Part shown: in pieces, positions 1-8,636 of the stretch
How the letters are laid out: every line of letters begins with the position of its first letter
How positions within the stretch are numbered: position 1 is the stretch's first letter
Source of the DNA: Desulfitobacterium sp050251735
GTDB taxonomy: Bacteria > Bacillota > Desulfitobacteriia > Desulfitobacteriales > Desulfitobacteriaceae
Assembly: GCA_050251735.1 (NCBI GenBank)
Contig: JBFWMF010000007.1
Coordinates: forward strand, 62,001-126,000
Direction: 5' to 3'
Length of the DNA: 64,000 nt
Notes under the pieces: model-generated
The model's database searches: none
What the model was told of the DNA's origin: nothing
What the model saw: the letters and a program-made list of their open reading frames with translations, nothing else
Made by a program: the position numbers and the translations under genes

Positions 1-1
1 T

Positions 2-559
2 ATGGGGGCAGACAAAGCGGTTGCTATTCAAGATCCTGTTTTAGAAGGTAGCGATGAATGGGTTACAGCCGCGGTACTCGCCAAAGCAGTTCAAGCTATT
101 CCCTTTGATATTATCCTCTCAGGACGGATTGCCATCGATGATGGATCGAGTCAAGTACCCACTCGACTTGCTGAGATATTGAGTATTCCATCCGTATCAT
201 CGGTTACCGAATTAAAGATTGAAGATAAAAATGCTACGGTTACCCGCGATAGTGATGGAGGTAGTGAGATTATCGAAGTACCGCTTCCCGCGGTGATTAC
301 TGCTCAAAAAGGTTTAAATGAACCACGCTATCCATCGGTAGCAGGGATCATGAAAGCTAAGAAAAAAGAACTGAAAACCCTAAACCTCGCCGATCTTGGA
401 CTTTCCGCAGCCGACTCGGTGACTCAGGGAGCGAAGATGAAGGTCCTTCAGGTTAGTTTACCTCCGGCTCGTCAAGGGGGCCGCCTGATCCAAGGGGAGC
501 CTGCCCAAGCCGTCGCTGATTTGGTCAATGCCTTGATGAAGGAAGCAAAAGTGATCTGA
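2..559 (+). CDS. etfB: Electron transfer flavoprotein beta subunit, 5' truncated by the window
   Basis: This is the C-terminal 185 residues of EtfB, which with EtfA forms the FAD/AMP-binding heterodimer that takes electrons from acyl-CoA dehydrogenases. The family is usually about 255-265 residues, so roughly 70-80 N-terminal residues lie before base 1; the ATG at base 2 is internal. Visible family features are the stretch ILSGRIAIDDGSSQVP and the late RYPSVAGIMKAKKK segment, where the C-terminal arm normally packs on EtfA. It is followed 36 bases later by etfA in the same orientation, the usual etfBA order, and by a beta-oxidation gene set, which fixes its likely role as the electron carrier for acyl-CoA oxidation. 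No sign of damage in the visible part. Confidence 0.93.
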   Translation: MGADKAVAIQDPVLEGSDEWVTAAVLAKAVQAIPFDIILSGRIAIDDGSSQVPTRLAEILSIPSVSSVTELKIEDKNATVTRDSDGGSEIIEVPLPAVITAQKGLNEPRYPSVAGIMKAKKKELKTLNLADLGLSAADSVTQGAKMKVLQVSLPPARQGGRLIQGEPAQAVADLVNALMKEAKVI

Positions 560-595
560 TGATAGAAAAGCTAAGGAAAGAGAGGATTGGGAAGG

Positions 596-1582
596 ATGCC
601 TAAGGGAATTTTAGTTGTTCTTGAGCAGTATAATGGGGAGCTTCGCAAGGTTTCCTTGGAGCTTTTAAGCGAAGGAAGACGTTTGGCCGACGCGGCGGGA
701 CTCACCCTCACGGGAGTCTTACTAGGCCATGAAGTTAAGGATTTAGCAGCTGTTGCCGCTTCCCAGGGAGCTGATCGAGTGATTGTGGTAGAAGATGCAG
801 CCCTGAAGGAATATACCACGGGTGCTTACACCTCGGTACTCAACCGAATCATCCGCCAGGAGGATCCTGAAGTGGTCTTCATAGGCAATACAGGAATGGG
901 AAGAGATTTAGCCCCACGCCTTGCCCAACGTTTAGGAGTTGGGAGTGCCTCAGATTGCGTTGCCGTTAGAGTAGATTCTACATATAAGCTGCGCTTTAGG
1001 CGTCCTATCTATGCCGGCAAAGCTTATGCAGAAGTTGCCACAGAGGCCCGCCCTATTCTAGCCACCATACGTCCTAATAGCTTCAGCATTACCCCACCAA
1101 ACCCAGATCGTCAAGCAGAAGTGGTCGAGGCGACCGCAACCATTGATGCCAATGATCTTCAAGCCATTGTCAAAGAAGTGGTTCGTCAAGCTTCCAGCCG
1201 TCCGGAATTGACTGATGCCAACATTATTGTTTCTGGCGGACGTGCCATGAAGAATGCGGAGAATTTCCGACTGCTTGAAGAACTTGCTGATACCATCGGA
1301 GCCGCTATAGGCGCTTCCCGGGCAGCTGTAGACTCCGGATATCGTGAGTATAAATATCAAGTGGGTCAAACCGGCAAGACCGTCGCCCCAACCCTTTATA
1401 TTGCTTGCGGTATTTCAGGGGCCATTCAACACTTAGCCGGAATGGGATCCTCCAAAGTTATCGTAGCGATTAATAAGGATCCGGAAGCAAATATCTTTAC
1501 CGTCGCCGATTATGGCATTGTCGGTGATCTTTACGAGATTGTCCCCTTGCTTACAGAAGAGTTCAAAAAGCAACTGGCCTAG
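596..1582 (+). CDS. etfA: Electron transfer flavoprotein alpha subunit
   Basis: EtfA carries the FAD-binding domain of the ETF heterodimer. The 328-residue product has the usual family length. The C-terminal FAD domain (about residue 205 onward) shows VSGGRAMKN, then GASRAAVDSGY, GQTGKTVAP and the AINKDPEANIF stretch near the end. A TTG three codons upstream opens the same frame, but the purine-rich AGGAAAGAGAGG at 574-585 lies about 10 bases before the ATG at 596 and almost touches the TTG, so the ATG is preferred. No N-terminal ferredoxin-like extension of the type seen in some bifurcating EtfA proteins is present. Co-transcription with etfB is likely; the FeS membrane oxidoreductase at 10047 is the probable onward electron acceptor. 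Confidence 0.95.
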   Translation: MPKGILVVLEQYNGELRKVSLELLSEGRRLADAAGLTLTGVLLGHEVKDLAAVAASQGADRVIVVEDAALKEYTTGAYTSVLNRIIRQEDPEVVFIGNTGMGRDLAPRLAQRLGVGSASDCVAVRVDSTYKLRFRRPIYAGKAYAEVATEARPILATIRPNSFSITPPNPDRQAEVVEATATIDANDLQAIVKEVVRQASSRPELTDANIIVSGGRAMKNAENFRLLEELADTIGAAIGASRAAVDSGYREYKYQVGQTGKTVAPTLYIACGISGAIQHLAGMGSSKVIVAINKDPEANIFTVADYGIVGDLYEIVPLLTEEFKKQLA

Positions 1583-1657
1583 GGTGGCGGAACTAGCATT
1601 GACAACCTTGAGAAAAGGAGGTCTAATAGATTAAAAACTTGCAAAGGATGACGTATT

Positions 1658-2235
1658 ATGGCTATTCCCCAAGAAGATAAATATGAAAAGATTTTAGATG
1701 CTGCAATCGAGGCATTTGCTGAGGTGGGCTATCATTCATGCCAAGTAGCGAAGATAGCTCGCATGGCGGGAGTGGCTGACGGGACGATCTACCTCTACTT
1801 TAAAAATAAAGAGGACATTCTAGTACGCCTGTTTACGGAAAGAATGGGGAGGTTTATTGAGCTCATTCGAAGCGAAATGGATTCTTGCCAGGATACACGC
1901 AGCCGCCTTTGACCCATATGGAGAATAATCGTGCCCTAGCGACTGTATCACAAATCGAGTTAAGACAACCCAACTCAAGCTTATATAGTGCTATTGCCTT
2001 CCCGCTGAGAGACTACTTTCGTTTGATTGAAGAGGTGATCGAAGAAGGAATAAAACAAAAAGAAATCATTCCTTCACTCAATATTCACGTAGCACGTCAA
2101 ATGATCTTCGGCACCATCGATCGAGCGACTACCGATTGGGTTTTTGCACGATCAGAACGATCCTTAAGCAAGGATACAGACTGCATGATAGCACTATTCG
2201 CTGGTGCCCTTGGCTTGCCGAAGGAAGAAAATTAA
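1658..2235 (+). pseudogene. TetR-family (FadR/YsiA-like) regulator, broken by a frameshift
   Basis: The first frame (1658-1912) encodes a typical TetR helix-turn-helix, with ILDAAIEAFAEVGY and VADGTIYLYFKNKEDIL, and stops after 84 residues. A second frame, open from 1885 to 2235, continues with the ligand-binding half, including SQIELRQ and ARQMIFGTIDRATTDWVF, which resemble the Bacillus fatty-acid repressor FadR (YsiA). The two frames overlap around 1885-1912. By memory of FadR the junction also seems some 6-9 residues short, suggesting a small out-of-frame deletion rather than one miscalled base; that length estimate is inference. RBS AAAGGA at 1643-1648. If the break is real, the beta-oxidation genes around it have lost their local acyl-CoA-responsive repressor. 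A sequencing error remains possible. Confidence 0.8.
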
Positions 2236-2250
2236 AAGAGATAAGACCAT

Positions 2251-2275
2251 AGCAGTAGAAGCAGTAGAAGCAGTA
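2251..2275. repeat. Short tandem repeat, 9-bp unit
   Basis: The unit AGCAGTAGA is present twice and is followed by a partial third copy (AGCAGTA), just downstream of the broken TetR gene. No coding role is visible. The rest of the gap to the next gene (2276-2502) shows only a weak 7-bp hairpin near 2340-2360 without a T tract. Confidence 0.7.
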
Positions 2276-2502
2276 AAAAAAGAATACGGATAGACAACGC
2301 AGATAGAAGAGTAAGCCTTAACGAGTGATGATTGATTTGAAAGCCCTAGAGCAAGGGTTTTCCCCGCCTCTAAAAGACTGAATATTCTAAATATAAACAA
2401 TAGGCAGAAATTAACCCCAGTTTTTAGACAAAATCTTTGAGAAAAGGCTTAAGTTAAAAAACTGCAGAGAGAACAGTACCTAAAGAGAGAAGGAGGATGA
2501 AT

Positions 2503-4890
2503 ATGCCCATATACAAGGTGGCGGTTTTAGGCTCAGGAGTAATGGGAAGCACCATCGCAGCCCATCTCGCCAATGCCGGAATTCCCAGTCTACTACTGGA
2601 CATCGTACCTTCCAGTATACTGCCCGAGGAAGAAATAGCCGGGCTGACCTTAGAATCCCCCAAAGTAAGAAACCGTATTGCCGTAGCCAATAAAGCCAAG
2701 CTGCTTAAGATGAGCCCTGCTCCCCTGTTTGTTCCGGAATTTGCAGATCGTATCGAAGTTGGGAACTTTGTCGATGATCTACCCCGCTTAAAGGAAGTGG
2801 ACTGGGTTATCGAAGTCGTTGTGGAACGCTTAGACATTAAAATCGACCTCTTTAAAAAGGTCGCTCAAGCTGTCCGGCCCGGAACTATTGTAACCTCCAA
2901 CACCTCCGGCATTTCCTTAAAAGCAATGGCAGAGGGGCTTCCTGAAGAACTTACGAAGAACTTTTTGGGAACGCATTTCTTTAACCCTCCGCGCTACATG
3001 AAGCTCTTTGAATTGATCCCGGGGCCCAACACCGATCCCGTAGTCATTGAGGAGATAGCTGAGTTTGCCGAGCGAGTGCTGGGCAAGGGGGTCGTCTATG
3101 CCAAGGATACCCCTAACTTCATTGCCAACCGCATCGGCGTCTTTGGATTATCTGCAACCCTAAAAGAAATGCTACGCTCCGGTTTAACCATTGATGAAGT
3201 CGATGCCTTAACCGGTCCGGTCATGGGGCGACCGAAGTCCGCCTCCTTCCGCACCGTAGATATGGTGGGCTTAGACACCTTCGTCCATGTAGCCAACAAC
3301 GTCGGGGATAATGTTCCCGAAGAAAAAGAATTCTTCGTCATGCCTGAATTCATTCACACCATGCTTAAGAATGGCTGGCTTGGCGACAAGAGCAAACAAG
3401 GCTTTTATAAAAAGGCAAAAACAGCAGAAGGCAAAGAGATACTGGTTTTAGACCCCCATACCATGGAGTATGTCCCGAAGAAAAAGGTTCAATTTGCATG
3501 CTTGGATAAAGCCAAAAATGCAGGCAGCCTTAAAGATAAGCTGAGGACCGTAGTCAACGGCAAAGATCCCGGCGCAGTTTTTGCCTGGCAAGTCTTAAAG
3601 GAAGTTCTCCTCTATGCGGCCCGCCTAGCTCCCCAAATTGCCGAGGATATCACCGCCGTCGATGAGGGCATGAAGCTGGGCTTCAACTGGGAAATGGGTC
3701 CCTTTGAGACGTGGGATGCCTTAGGAGTAAAAGCAACGGCGGAGCGCATTCGGGCTGAAGGGGGAACCTTGCCTAAGATCGTAGAAAAACTTCTGAACGA
3801 AGGTAAAGATAGCTTTTATCAAAAGACCGAGAGCGGTGACACCCTCTACTATGCTGACGGAGAGTATGCACAAAAAATGGCCAGCCCATATGCCTTTTCT
3901 CTCAAACAGGCTCATAAGCAGGGCAAGAAAATCTTCGGCAACTCCGGTGCCAGCTTAGTCGATATGGGTGACGGAGTGGCCTGTCTAGAATTCCATTCCC
4001 CCAACAACTCCATCGGCGGCGATATCATGAATATGATCCACAAGTCCCTAGCGGAAGTGGAGAAAAATTATTTGGGTATGGTGATCGGTAGCCAAGGCAA
4101 AAATTTTGCCGTCGGCGCTAATCTCATGCTGATTATGATGGAAGCAGAAGAAGGCAATTGGGATGACTTAGATATTATGGTTGGCGAATTCCAAAGAGGT
4201 ACTATGGCCCTTAAATACGCCAAAAAGCCTGTTGTCGCTGCACCCTATGGCATGACCCTCGGCGGTGGCGCTGAGGTTTGCCTCCATTCTCATGCCATCC
4301 AACCGGCTGCCGAAACCTACATGGGTCTCGTCGAGCTTGGCGTAGGGCTGATCCCCGGTGGCGGTGGAACTAAGGAAATGGCCCTGCGCGCTATGGAGGG
4401 AATTCTTCCCGGTGTCGTCGCGGCCCCTGACTATTTCTTCGCCAAACGCTTTGAAGTCGTAGCAATGGCCCAAGTGTCTACCAGTGCAGAAATGGCTAGA
4501 AAATTGGGCTTCTTAAGAGATAGCGATCGCTATAGTATGAATGCTGATCATGTCCTCCTTGATGCCAAAGCTCGTGTCATTGATCTAGCAAGAAACTTCC
4601 GCCCCAACATTCCCCAAAAGGTCAAGGCAGCAGGGCCCGGTGTTCGCGCTTTCCTGGAGATGGCGCTGTACGGTATGCAGGAAGGGCGTTTCATCTCTGA
4701 GTACGATGCTCACTTAGGAAAAAAACTTGCCTATGCAATGACCGGTGGCGATGTCCTTGCCGGAACCTTAGTGGATGAGCAATACCTCCTCGATCTAGAA
4801 AGAGAAACCTTCTTAAGCCTTGCCGGAGAACCCAAGACGCTGGATCGCATTCGGCATATGCTCACCAAAAACAAGCCATTAAGGAATTAG
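2503..4890 (+). CDS. fadN: 3-hydroxyacyl-CoA dehydrogenase / enoyl-CoA hydratase fusion (FadN type)
   Basis: A 795-residue bifunctional beta-oxidation enzyme. The N-terminal NAD-binding Rossmann fold starts at once (VAVLGSGVMGSTIAAHLANAG), followed by the dehydrogenase signature region TSNTSGISL and GTHFFNPP, and the C-terminal dehydrogenase domains (KDTPNFIANRIG). From about residue 480 a crotonase-type hydratase domain follows, with the oxyanion-hole segment APYGMTLGGGAEVCLHSH and the LVELGVGLIPGGGGTKEM stretch. This dehydrogenase-first order matches Bacillus FadN rather than the hydratase-first E. coli FadB. An ATG directly after AGGAGG (2491-2496) would leave no spacing, so the second ATG at 2503 is chosen. 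The thiolase gene begins 13 bases after the stop, so the pair is surely one operon. Confidence 0.94.
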   Translation: MPIYKVAVLGSGVMGSTIAAHLANAGIPSLLLDIVPSSILPEEEIAGLTLESPKVRNRIAVANKAKLLKMSPAPLFVPEFADRIEVGNFVDDLPRLKEVDWVIEVVVERLDIKIDLFKKVAQAVRPGTIVTSNTSGISLKAMAEGLPEELTKNFLGTHFFNPPRYMKLFELIPGPNTDPVVIEEIAEFAERVLGKGVVYAKDTPNFIANRIGVFGLSATLKEMLRSGLTIDEVDALTGPVMGRPKSASFRTVDMVGLDTFVHVANNVGDNVPEEKEFFVMPEFIHTMLKNGWLGDKSKQGFYKKAKTAEGKEILVLDPHTMEYVPKKKVQFACLDKAKNAGSLKDKLRTVVNGKDPGAVFAWQVLKEVLLYAARLAPQIAEDITAVDEGMKLGFNWEMGPFETWDALGVKATAERIRAEGGTLPKIVEKLLNEGKDSFYQKTESGDTLYYADGEYAQKMASPYAFSLKQAHKQGKKIFGNSGASLVDMGDGVACLEFHSPNNSIGGDIMNMIHKSLAEVEKNYLGMVIGSQGKNFAVGANLMLIMMEAEEGNWDDLDIMVGEFQRGTMALKYAKKPVVAAPYGMTLGGGAEVCLHSHAIQPAAETYMGLVELGVGLIPGGGGTKEMALRAMEGILPGVVAAPDYFFAKRFEVVAMAQVSTSAEMARKLGFLRDSDRYSMNADHVLLDAKARVIDLARNFRPNIPQKVKAAGPGVRAFLEMALYGMQEGRFISEYDAHLGKKLAYAMTGGDVLAGTLVDEQYLLDLERETFLSLAGEPKTLDRIRHMLTKNKPLRN

Positions 4891-4903
4891 GAGGTGAAGG
4901 ACA

Positions 4904-6058
4904 ATGAAAGAAGCTTTGATAATTGAAGCCAAACGTACAGCCATCGGCAAATCTGGTAAGGGCTCCCTAGCCCATATGCGGCCTGATGATCTAGGAGCGT
5001 TTGTCATCCAAGATGTTTTAAAAAGTGCTCCTATCTTAAAGCCTGCTGATATTGATGATTGTGTCATCGGGTGTTCCTTCCCCGAAGGAGAGCAAGGGAT
5101 GAACATGGCTCGAGTTATGGCCCTGCGCGCAGGACTCCCCATCGATGTCTCAGGACTCACCATCAATCGCTTTTGTTCCTCAGGACTCCAGGCCATCTCT
5201 TTAGCCGCGGACAGAATCCGTTTAGGAGAAGCCGAGGCAATGTTGGCCGGAGGAGCAGAAAGCATGTCGGCAGTACCCTTGGGTGGTAGCAAACCGGCTC
5301 CCAATCCCTACATGATGCAGAATCATCCGGAAGTATATCTTTCTATGGGACTAACCGCTGAAAATGTAGCTAAAAAATATGAGATTACCCGGGAGCAACA
5401 AGATGAGTTTGCTGTAGCTAGTCATCAAAAAGCACACGCTGCTCAGGTTAGTGGACGCTTTGACGAAGAGATCGTTCCCGTCCTCATCTCCGGCGGTAAA
5501 AAAGGGGAGGTATGGTTCAGTAAAGACGAGGGAATCCGCCCCGAGGGCACTGTAGAATCCCTCGGCAGGCTCAAACCCGTTTTTAAAAACGGTGGCTGCG
5601 TCACGGCGGGGAACTCCTCCCAAACCAGTGACGGCGCCGCGATAACCCTCCTTATGTCCGAAAACAAAGTGAAGGAACTCGAACTCAAACCCCTAGCTCG
5701 TTGGCGAGGCTTCGCCGTCGCCGGTGTCGAGCCGGAACTCATGGGCATTGGACCGATCAAAGCCATCCCCAAAGTTCTCAAACAGGTCGGCTTAACCCTC
5801 GATCAAATCGACCTCTTCGAGCTTAACGAGGCCTTCGCCGCCCAATCCCTCGCCATCATCAAGACACTCGGCATTGACCCCGCCAAGGTCAACCCCAACG
5901 GCGGAGCCATCGCCTTTGGGCACCCCCTCGGCTGCACCGGCGCCAAGCTCACCGCCACCCTACTCCACGAGATGAAACGTCGCGGACTCAAGTACGGCAT
6001 GGTTACCATGTGTATCGGAGGCGGTATGGGTGCCGCTGGGGTCTTTGAGCTACTGTAA
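4904..6058 (+). CDS. fadA: Acetyl-CoA acyltransferase (3-ketoacyl-CoA thiolase, FadA type)
   Basis: Thiolase of 384 residues that cleaves 3-ketoacyl-CoA with CoA to release acetyl-CoA. The acyl-accepting cysteine is in NRFCSSGLQ (about residue 90), the catalytic histidine in GHPLGCTGAK, and the second cysteine in the C-terminal CIGGGMGAAGVFE. The family-typical NEAFAAQ motif is present. It follows fadN with an RBS (GGAGGTG) in the gap and shares its direction. Immediately downstream is a 666-bp non-coding stretch filled with long palindromes, after which the acyl-CoA dehydrogenase gene follows on the same strand. Confidence 0.95.
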   Translation: MKEALIIEAKRTAIGKSGKGSLAHMRPDDLGAFVIQDVLKSAPILKPADIDDCVIGCSFPEGEQGMNMARVMALRAGLPIDVSGLTINRFCSSGLQAISLAADRIRLGEAEAMLAGGAESMSAVPLGGSKPAPNPYMMQNHPEVYLSMGLTAENVAKKYEITREQQDEFAVASHQKAHAAQVSGRFDEEIVPVLISGGKKGEVWFSKDEGIRPEGTVESLGRLKPVFKNGGCVTAGNSSQTSDGAAITLLMSENKVKELELKPLARWRGFAVAGVEPELMGIGPIKAIPKVLKQVGLTLDQIDLFELNEAFAAQSLAIIKTLGIDPAKVNPNGGAIAFGHPLGCTGAKLTATLLHEMKRRGLKYGMVTMCIGGGMGAAGVFELL

Positions 6059-6062
6059 CAGT

Positions 6063-6282
6063 TCTCCAGGATTTTGCTTGCCGCGTTCACTCTGTAAGCT
6101 GCGCGTACCCGTTCTAATCGCTCAAGCTCTCCACTCCGTCGGGTCCCCGCCCAAATCGCTCCTGCTCAGTGGGCGGTTGGAAACGTCCTGTTTCCAACCC
6201 GACTCTGCGGCAAGTTTTTCGCGAAGAACGGGTAACTGCTCGCTTAGAAGCCGTTCTCTGCTGTCAAGCAAAATCCTTGGGC
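6063..6282. repeat. Long imperfect palindrome (element A), full copy
   Basis: A roughly 215-bp palindromic unit. The outer arms are CCAGGATTTTGCTTG (6066-6080) and CAAGCAAAATCCTTGG (6265-6280), complementary with one extra base. Middle arms TACCCGTTCT (6106-6115) and AGAACGGGTA (6225-6234) match perfectly. The centre is a perfect 10-bp hairpin, GGTTGGAAAC / GTTTCCAACC, at 6175-6199 with a 5-base loop. Its left arm recurs at 44758-44837, so this is a dispersed element, not simply a terminator. No reading frame is convincing inside. A MITE-like or RNA-level function is possible; neither can be decided here. Confidence 0.75.
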
Positions 6283-6373
6283 CTTCTTCCGGGATACGGG
6301 TGGGATAAGGGTATAATTCCTTGTCCTAGCGATTGAGTTAACGCACAGCTTAAAGGACATCATCTTCGTCGTG

Positions 6374-6392
6374 ACAGGGGACCTGTCCCCCT
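6374..6392. repeat. REP-like short palindrome, copy 1
   Basis: The core GGGGAC-CT-GTCCCC at 6377-6390 is a perfect 6-bp inverted repeat with a 2-base centre, preceded by GACA. The same core occurs at 15181-15194, and related forms recur in several other places. It sits between the two long palindromes of the fadA-acyl-CoA dehydrogenase gap. Confidence 0.7.
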
Positions 6393-6426
6393 CAAATACT
6401 AGCTAAACACTTAGTGCAGAATAAGC

Positions 6427-6605
6427 GTAGCTTTTCGCACAATAGTGAACGATTTTAGCGTAAGGGCGGTACATCGCATAAAGCTTCTTTGGGATAGCGG
6501 AGCCACTGGTTCACATGCAGAAAGCAGCGGGGTTTGGCGGGAGCTCCCATAGAAGCGAATGCGATAGCCCTGGAGCTACTGAGGGAACGATGTGCGAAAA
6601 GCTAC
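6427..6605. repeat. Long imperfect palindrome (element B)
   Basis: The arms GTAGCTTTTCGCAC (6427-6440) and GTGCGAAAAGCTAC (6592-6605) are perfectly complementary over 14 bases, and similarity between the two halves continues inward with interruptions: GCATAAAGCTTCTTTGGGA near 6476-6494 pairs imperfectly with the stretch near 6540-6562. A 62-codon open frame crosses the right half, but it follows the palindrome and has no good RBS. No second copy was found by eye in this window. Confidence 0.6.
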
Positions 6606-6724
6606 CTGACCCAAGCAATAAGCAATGCCCTAAATAAAGAAAACCCCAAACGCAAACCAGGAGATAGAAAAGCCCAGACAATAAAGACCCCAAATAGTAC
6701 AAGATTGAGAGAGGAGAAATAACG

Positions 6725-8500
6725 ATGGACTTAGACCTAGCCCTCAAAGGCGGCGGCTTCCTACTCGCCGAAATAACCCCCGACCAAGTATTCACTCCCG
6801 AGGAATTAAACGAGGATCATCTGCAGCTCAAAAAAATGACCCGCAGCTTCGTGGAAAAAGAAATTGCCCCCAAGATCGATGGTCTCGAGGAGCAAGAAGA
6901 CGGACTTATCCGCAGTTTTATGGCCCAAGCGGGTGAACTGGGACTTCTCGGCTTAGAGGTTCCTGAGGAATTTGGCGGCATGAGCATGGATAAATACTCC
7001 ACTGTGGTGGTGGGTGAAGAAGTCCCCCGAGGAGCTTCCTTCGCCGTAGCCTTCGCTGCTCATACCGGAATCGGTACCCTTCCGATCGTTTACTTTGGCA
7101 CACCGGAACAAAAGGCCAAATATCTTCCCGGCCTCGCCTCCGGAGAGACCATCGCAGCGTACTGCCTCACTGAGCCCGGTTCCGGTTCAGACGCTCTCGG
7201 CGCTAAGGCCACAGCTGTTCTTAATGCCGAAGGTACTCATTATATCCTCAACGGAACTAAGCAATTCATTACCAACGCAGGCTTCGCAGATATCTTCCTC
7301 GTCTACGCCAAAGTTGAGGGCAAGCTCACCAACTTTATCGTGGAGCGGATTATGCCCGGTGTTTCCTTTGGTCCGGAAGAAAAAAAGATGGGCATTAAAG
7401 GTTCCTCTACCCGTCAAGTCATCCTCGAAGATGTGGCAGTGCCGGTAGAGAATGTCGTGGGCGAATTAGGTCGCGGGCATGTGGTTGCCTTTAATATCCT
7501 GAACGTTGGACGCTTCAAACTGGCTGCCGCGGCTATTGGCAGTGCTCAACTGGCTTTAGAAGTCACCCTTAAATATGCCGAAGAGCGGAAGCAATTTGGC
7601 GTTCCCCTAAACTCCTTCGGGGCGATTCAAACGAAATTCGCCGAAATTGCCACCCGAACCTACCTCGCTGAGAGTGTGGTCTATCGTACTGCCGGACTAA
7701 TGGAAGAAGCTTGCAAAGATTTGGATGTGACCGGAGATTGTCGTAAAGAAGCTGGTAAAGCTCTTGAAGAACATGCTGTTGAGTGCTCTCTAAACAAAGT
7801 CATTGCTTCAGAGGTCTTAGACCTGGCTGTGGATGAAGGGGTGCAGGTTCATGGAGGATATGGCTTTATCGCCGAATATCCCATTGAGCGCATGTATCGG
7901 GATTCCCGCATTAACCGTCTCTTTGAGGGGACAAACGAGATCAACCGCTTACTGGTTCCGGGAACCTTGCTCAAACGAGCAATGAGTGGTGAACTGCCTC
8001 TCCTGGCTGCGGCAAAGAATGTCAGCAAAGACTTGATGTCCTCCGGCCTAGGATCAGAGGAAGAGGGATTAGCCGCCCTTCTGGATATGACCCAAAAAGC
8101 AAAGAAACTATGCTTGATGGCCTCTGGCATTGCTGCTCAGAACCTAGGTATGGAACTCAAAGACAACCAATATGTTCTGCTTGGTTTAGCTGAGATGGTT
8201 CTCCAAGTTTATGCTATGGAAAGCGGCGTCCTCCGCGCCTTGAAGGTTCAAGAGATGGATGTCAGCGATGACCATAAGCTCTTTGTGGAAAAAGCGGCCA
8301 CCCTAGGAGCCTATAGTGCAATGAACATGATTGAACAACATGCAAAAGAGGTCATTTGCGCCGCAGAGCAAGGGGATTCTTTAAGCACTGTTTTGGCAGG
8401 AATTCGCAAGCTTGTTCGTCGCCCTAATGTTGATATGATTGGGCTTCGTCAAGAGATTGCCAAGCTTGTGGTCGAAAAGGGCAAGTACCCTATACGATAA
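6725..8500 (+). CDS. Acyl-CoA dehydrogenase with C-terminal extension
   Basis: FAD enzyme that introduces the 2,3-double bond into acyl-CoA and passes electrons to ETF. Of the 591 residues, about 1-420 form the usual three acyl-CoA dehydrogenase domains: the FAD/substrate motif CLTEPGSGSDA, QFITNAGFADIF, ERKQFGVPL and the late RINRLFEGTNEINR, where the catalytic glutamate is expected in EGTNEI. The remaining 170 or so residues are a helical extension as in long FadE/AcdA-type Gram-positive enzymes. RBS GAGAGGAGA precedes the ATG. It is separated from fadA by 666 bp of palindromes, so it may have its own promoter, but none is obvious. Confidence 0.94.
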   Translation: MDLDLALKGGGFLLAEITPDQVFTPEELNEDHLQLKKMTRSFVEKEIAPKIDGLEEQEDGLIRSFMAQAGELGLLGLEVPEEFGGMSMDKYSTVVVGEEVPRGASFAVAFAAHTGIGTLPIVYFGTPEQKAKYLPGLASGETIAAYCLTEPGSGSDALGAKATAVLNAEGTHYILNGTKQFITNAGFADIFLVYAKVEGKLTNFIVERIMPGVSFGPEEKKMGIKGSSTRQVILEDVAVPVENVVGELGRGHVVAFNILNVGRFKLAAAAIGSAQLALEVTLKYAEERKQFGVPLNSFGAIQTKFAEIATRTYLAESVVYRTAGLMEEACKDLDVTGDCRKEAGKALEEHAVECSLNKVIASEVLDLAVDEGVQVHGGYGFIAEYPIERMYRDSRINRLFEGTNEINRLLVPGTLLKRAMSGELPLLAAAKNVSKDLMSSGLGSEEEGLAALLDMTQKAKKLCLMASGIAAQNLGMELKDNQYVLLGLAEMVLQVYAMESGVLRALKVQEMDVSDDHKLFVEKAATLGAYSAMNMIEQHAKEVICAAEQGDSLSTVLAGIRKLVRRPNVDMIGLRQEIAKLVVEKGKYPIR

Positions 8501-8636
8501 GTGAAGACTTCCTTTACAAAATACTTTACCAAGTATATTTCCTAAAATTGTCAAATTATTTATAGATAAATAAAGAGTTCGGATGGAATAAGGATTCATA
8601 TTGGGGGAGGATAAAAAATAGTGGGGAGGACTTATT

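Noticed and set aside
6534..6722. 62-codon plus-strand frame before the acyl-CoA dehydrogenase gene
   Set aside because: It runs through the right half of palindrome B, has no good RBS and its product is a low-complexity basic peptide.
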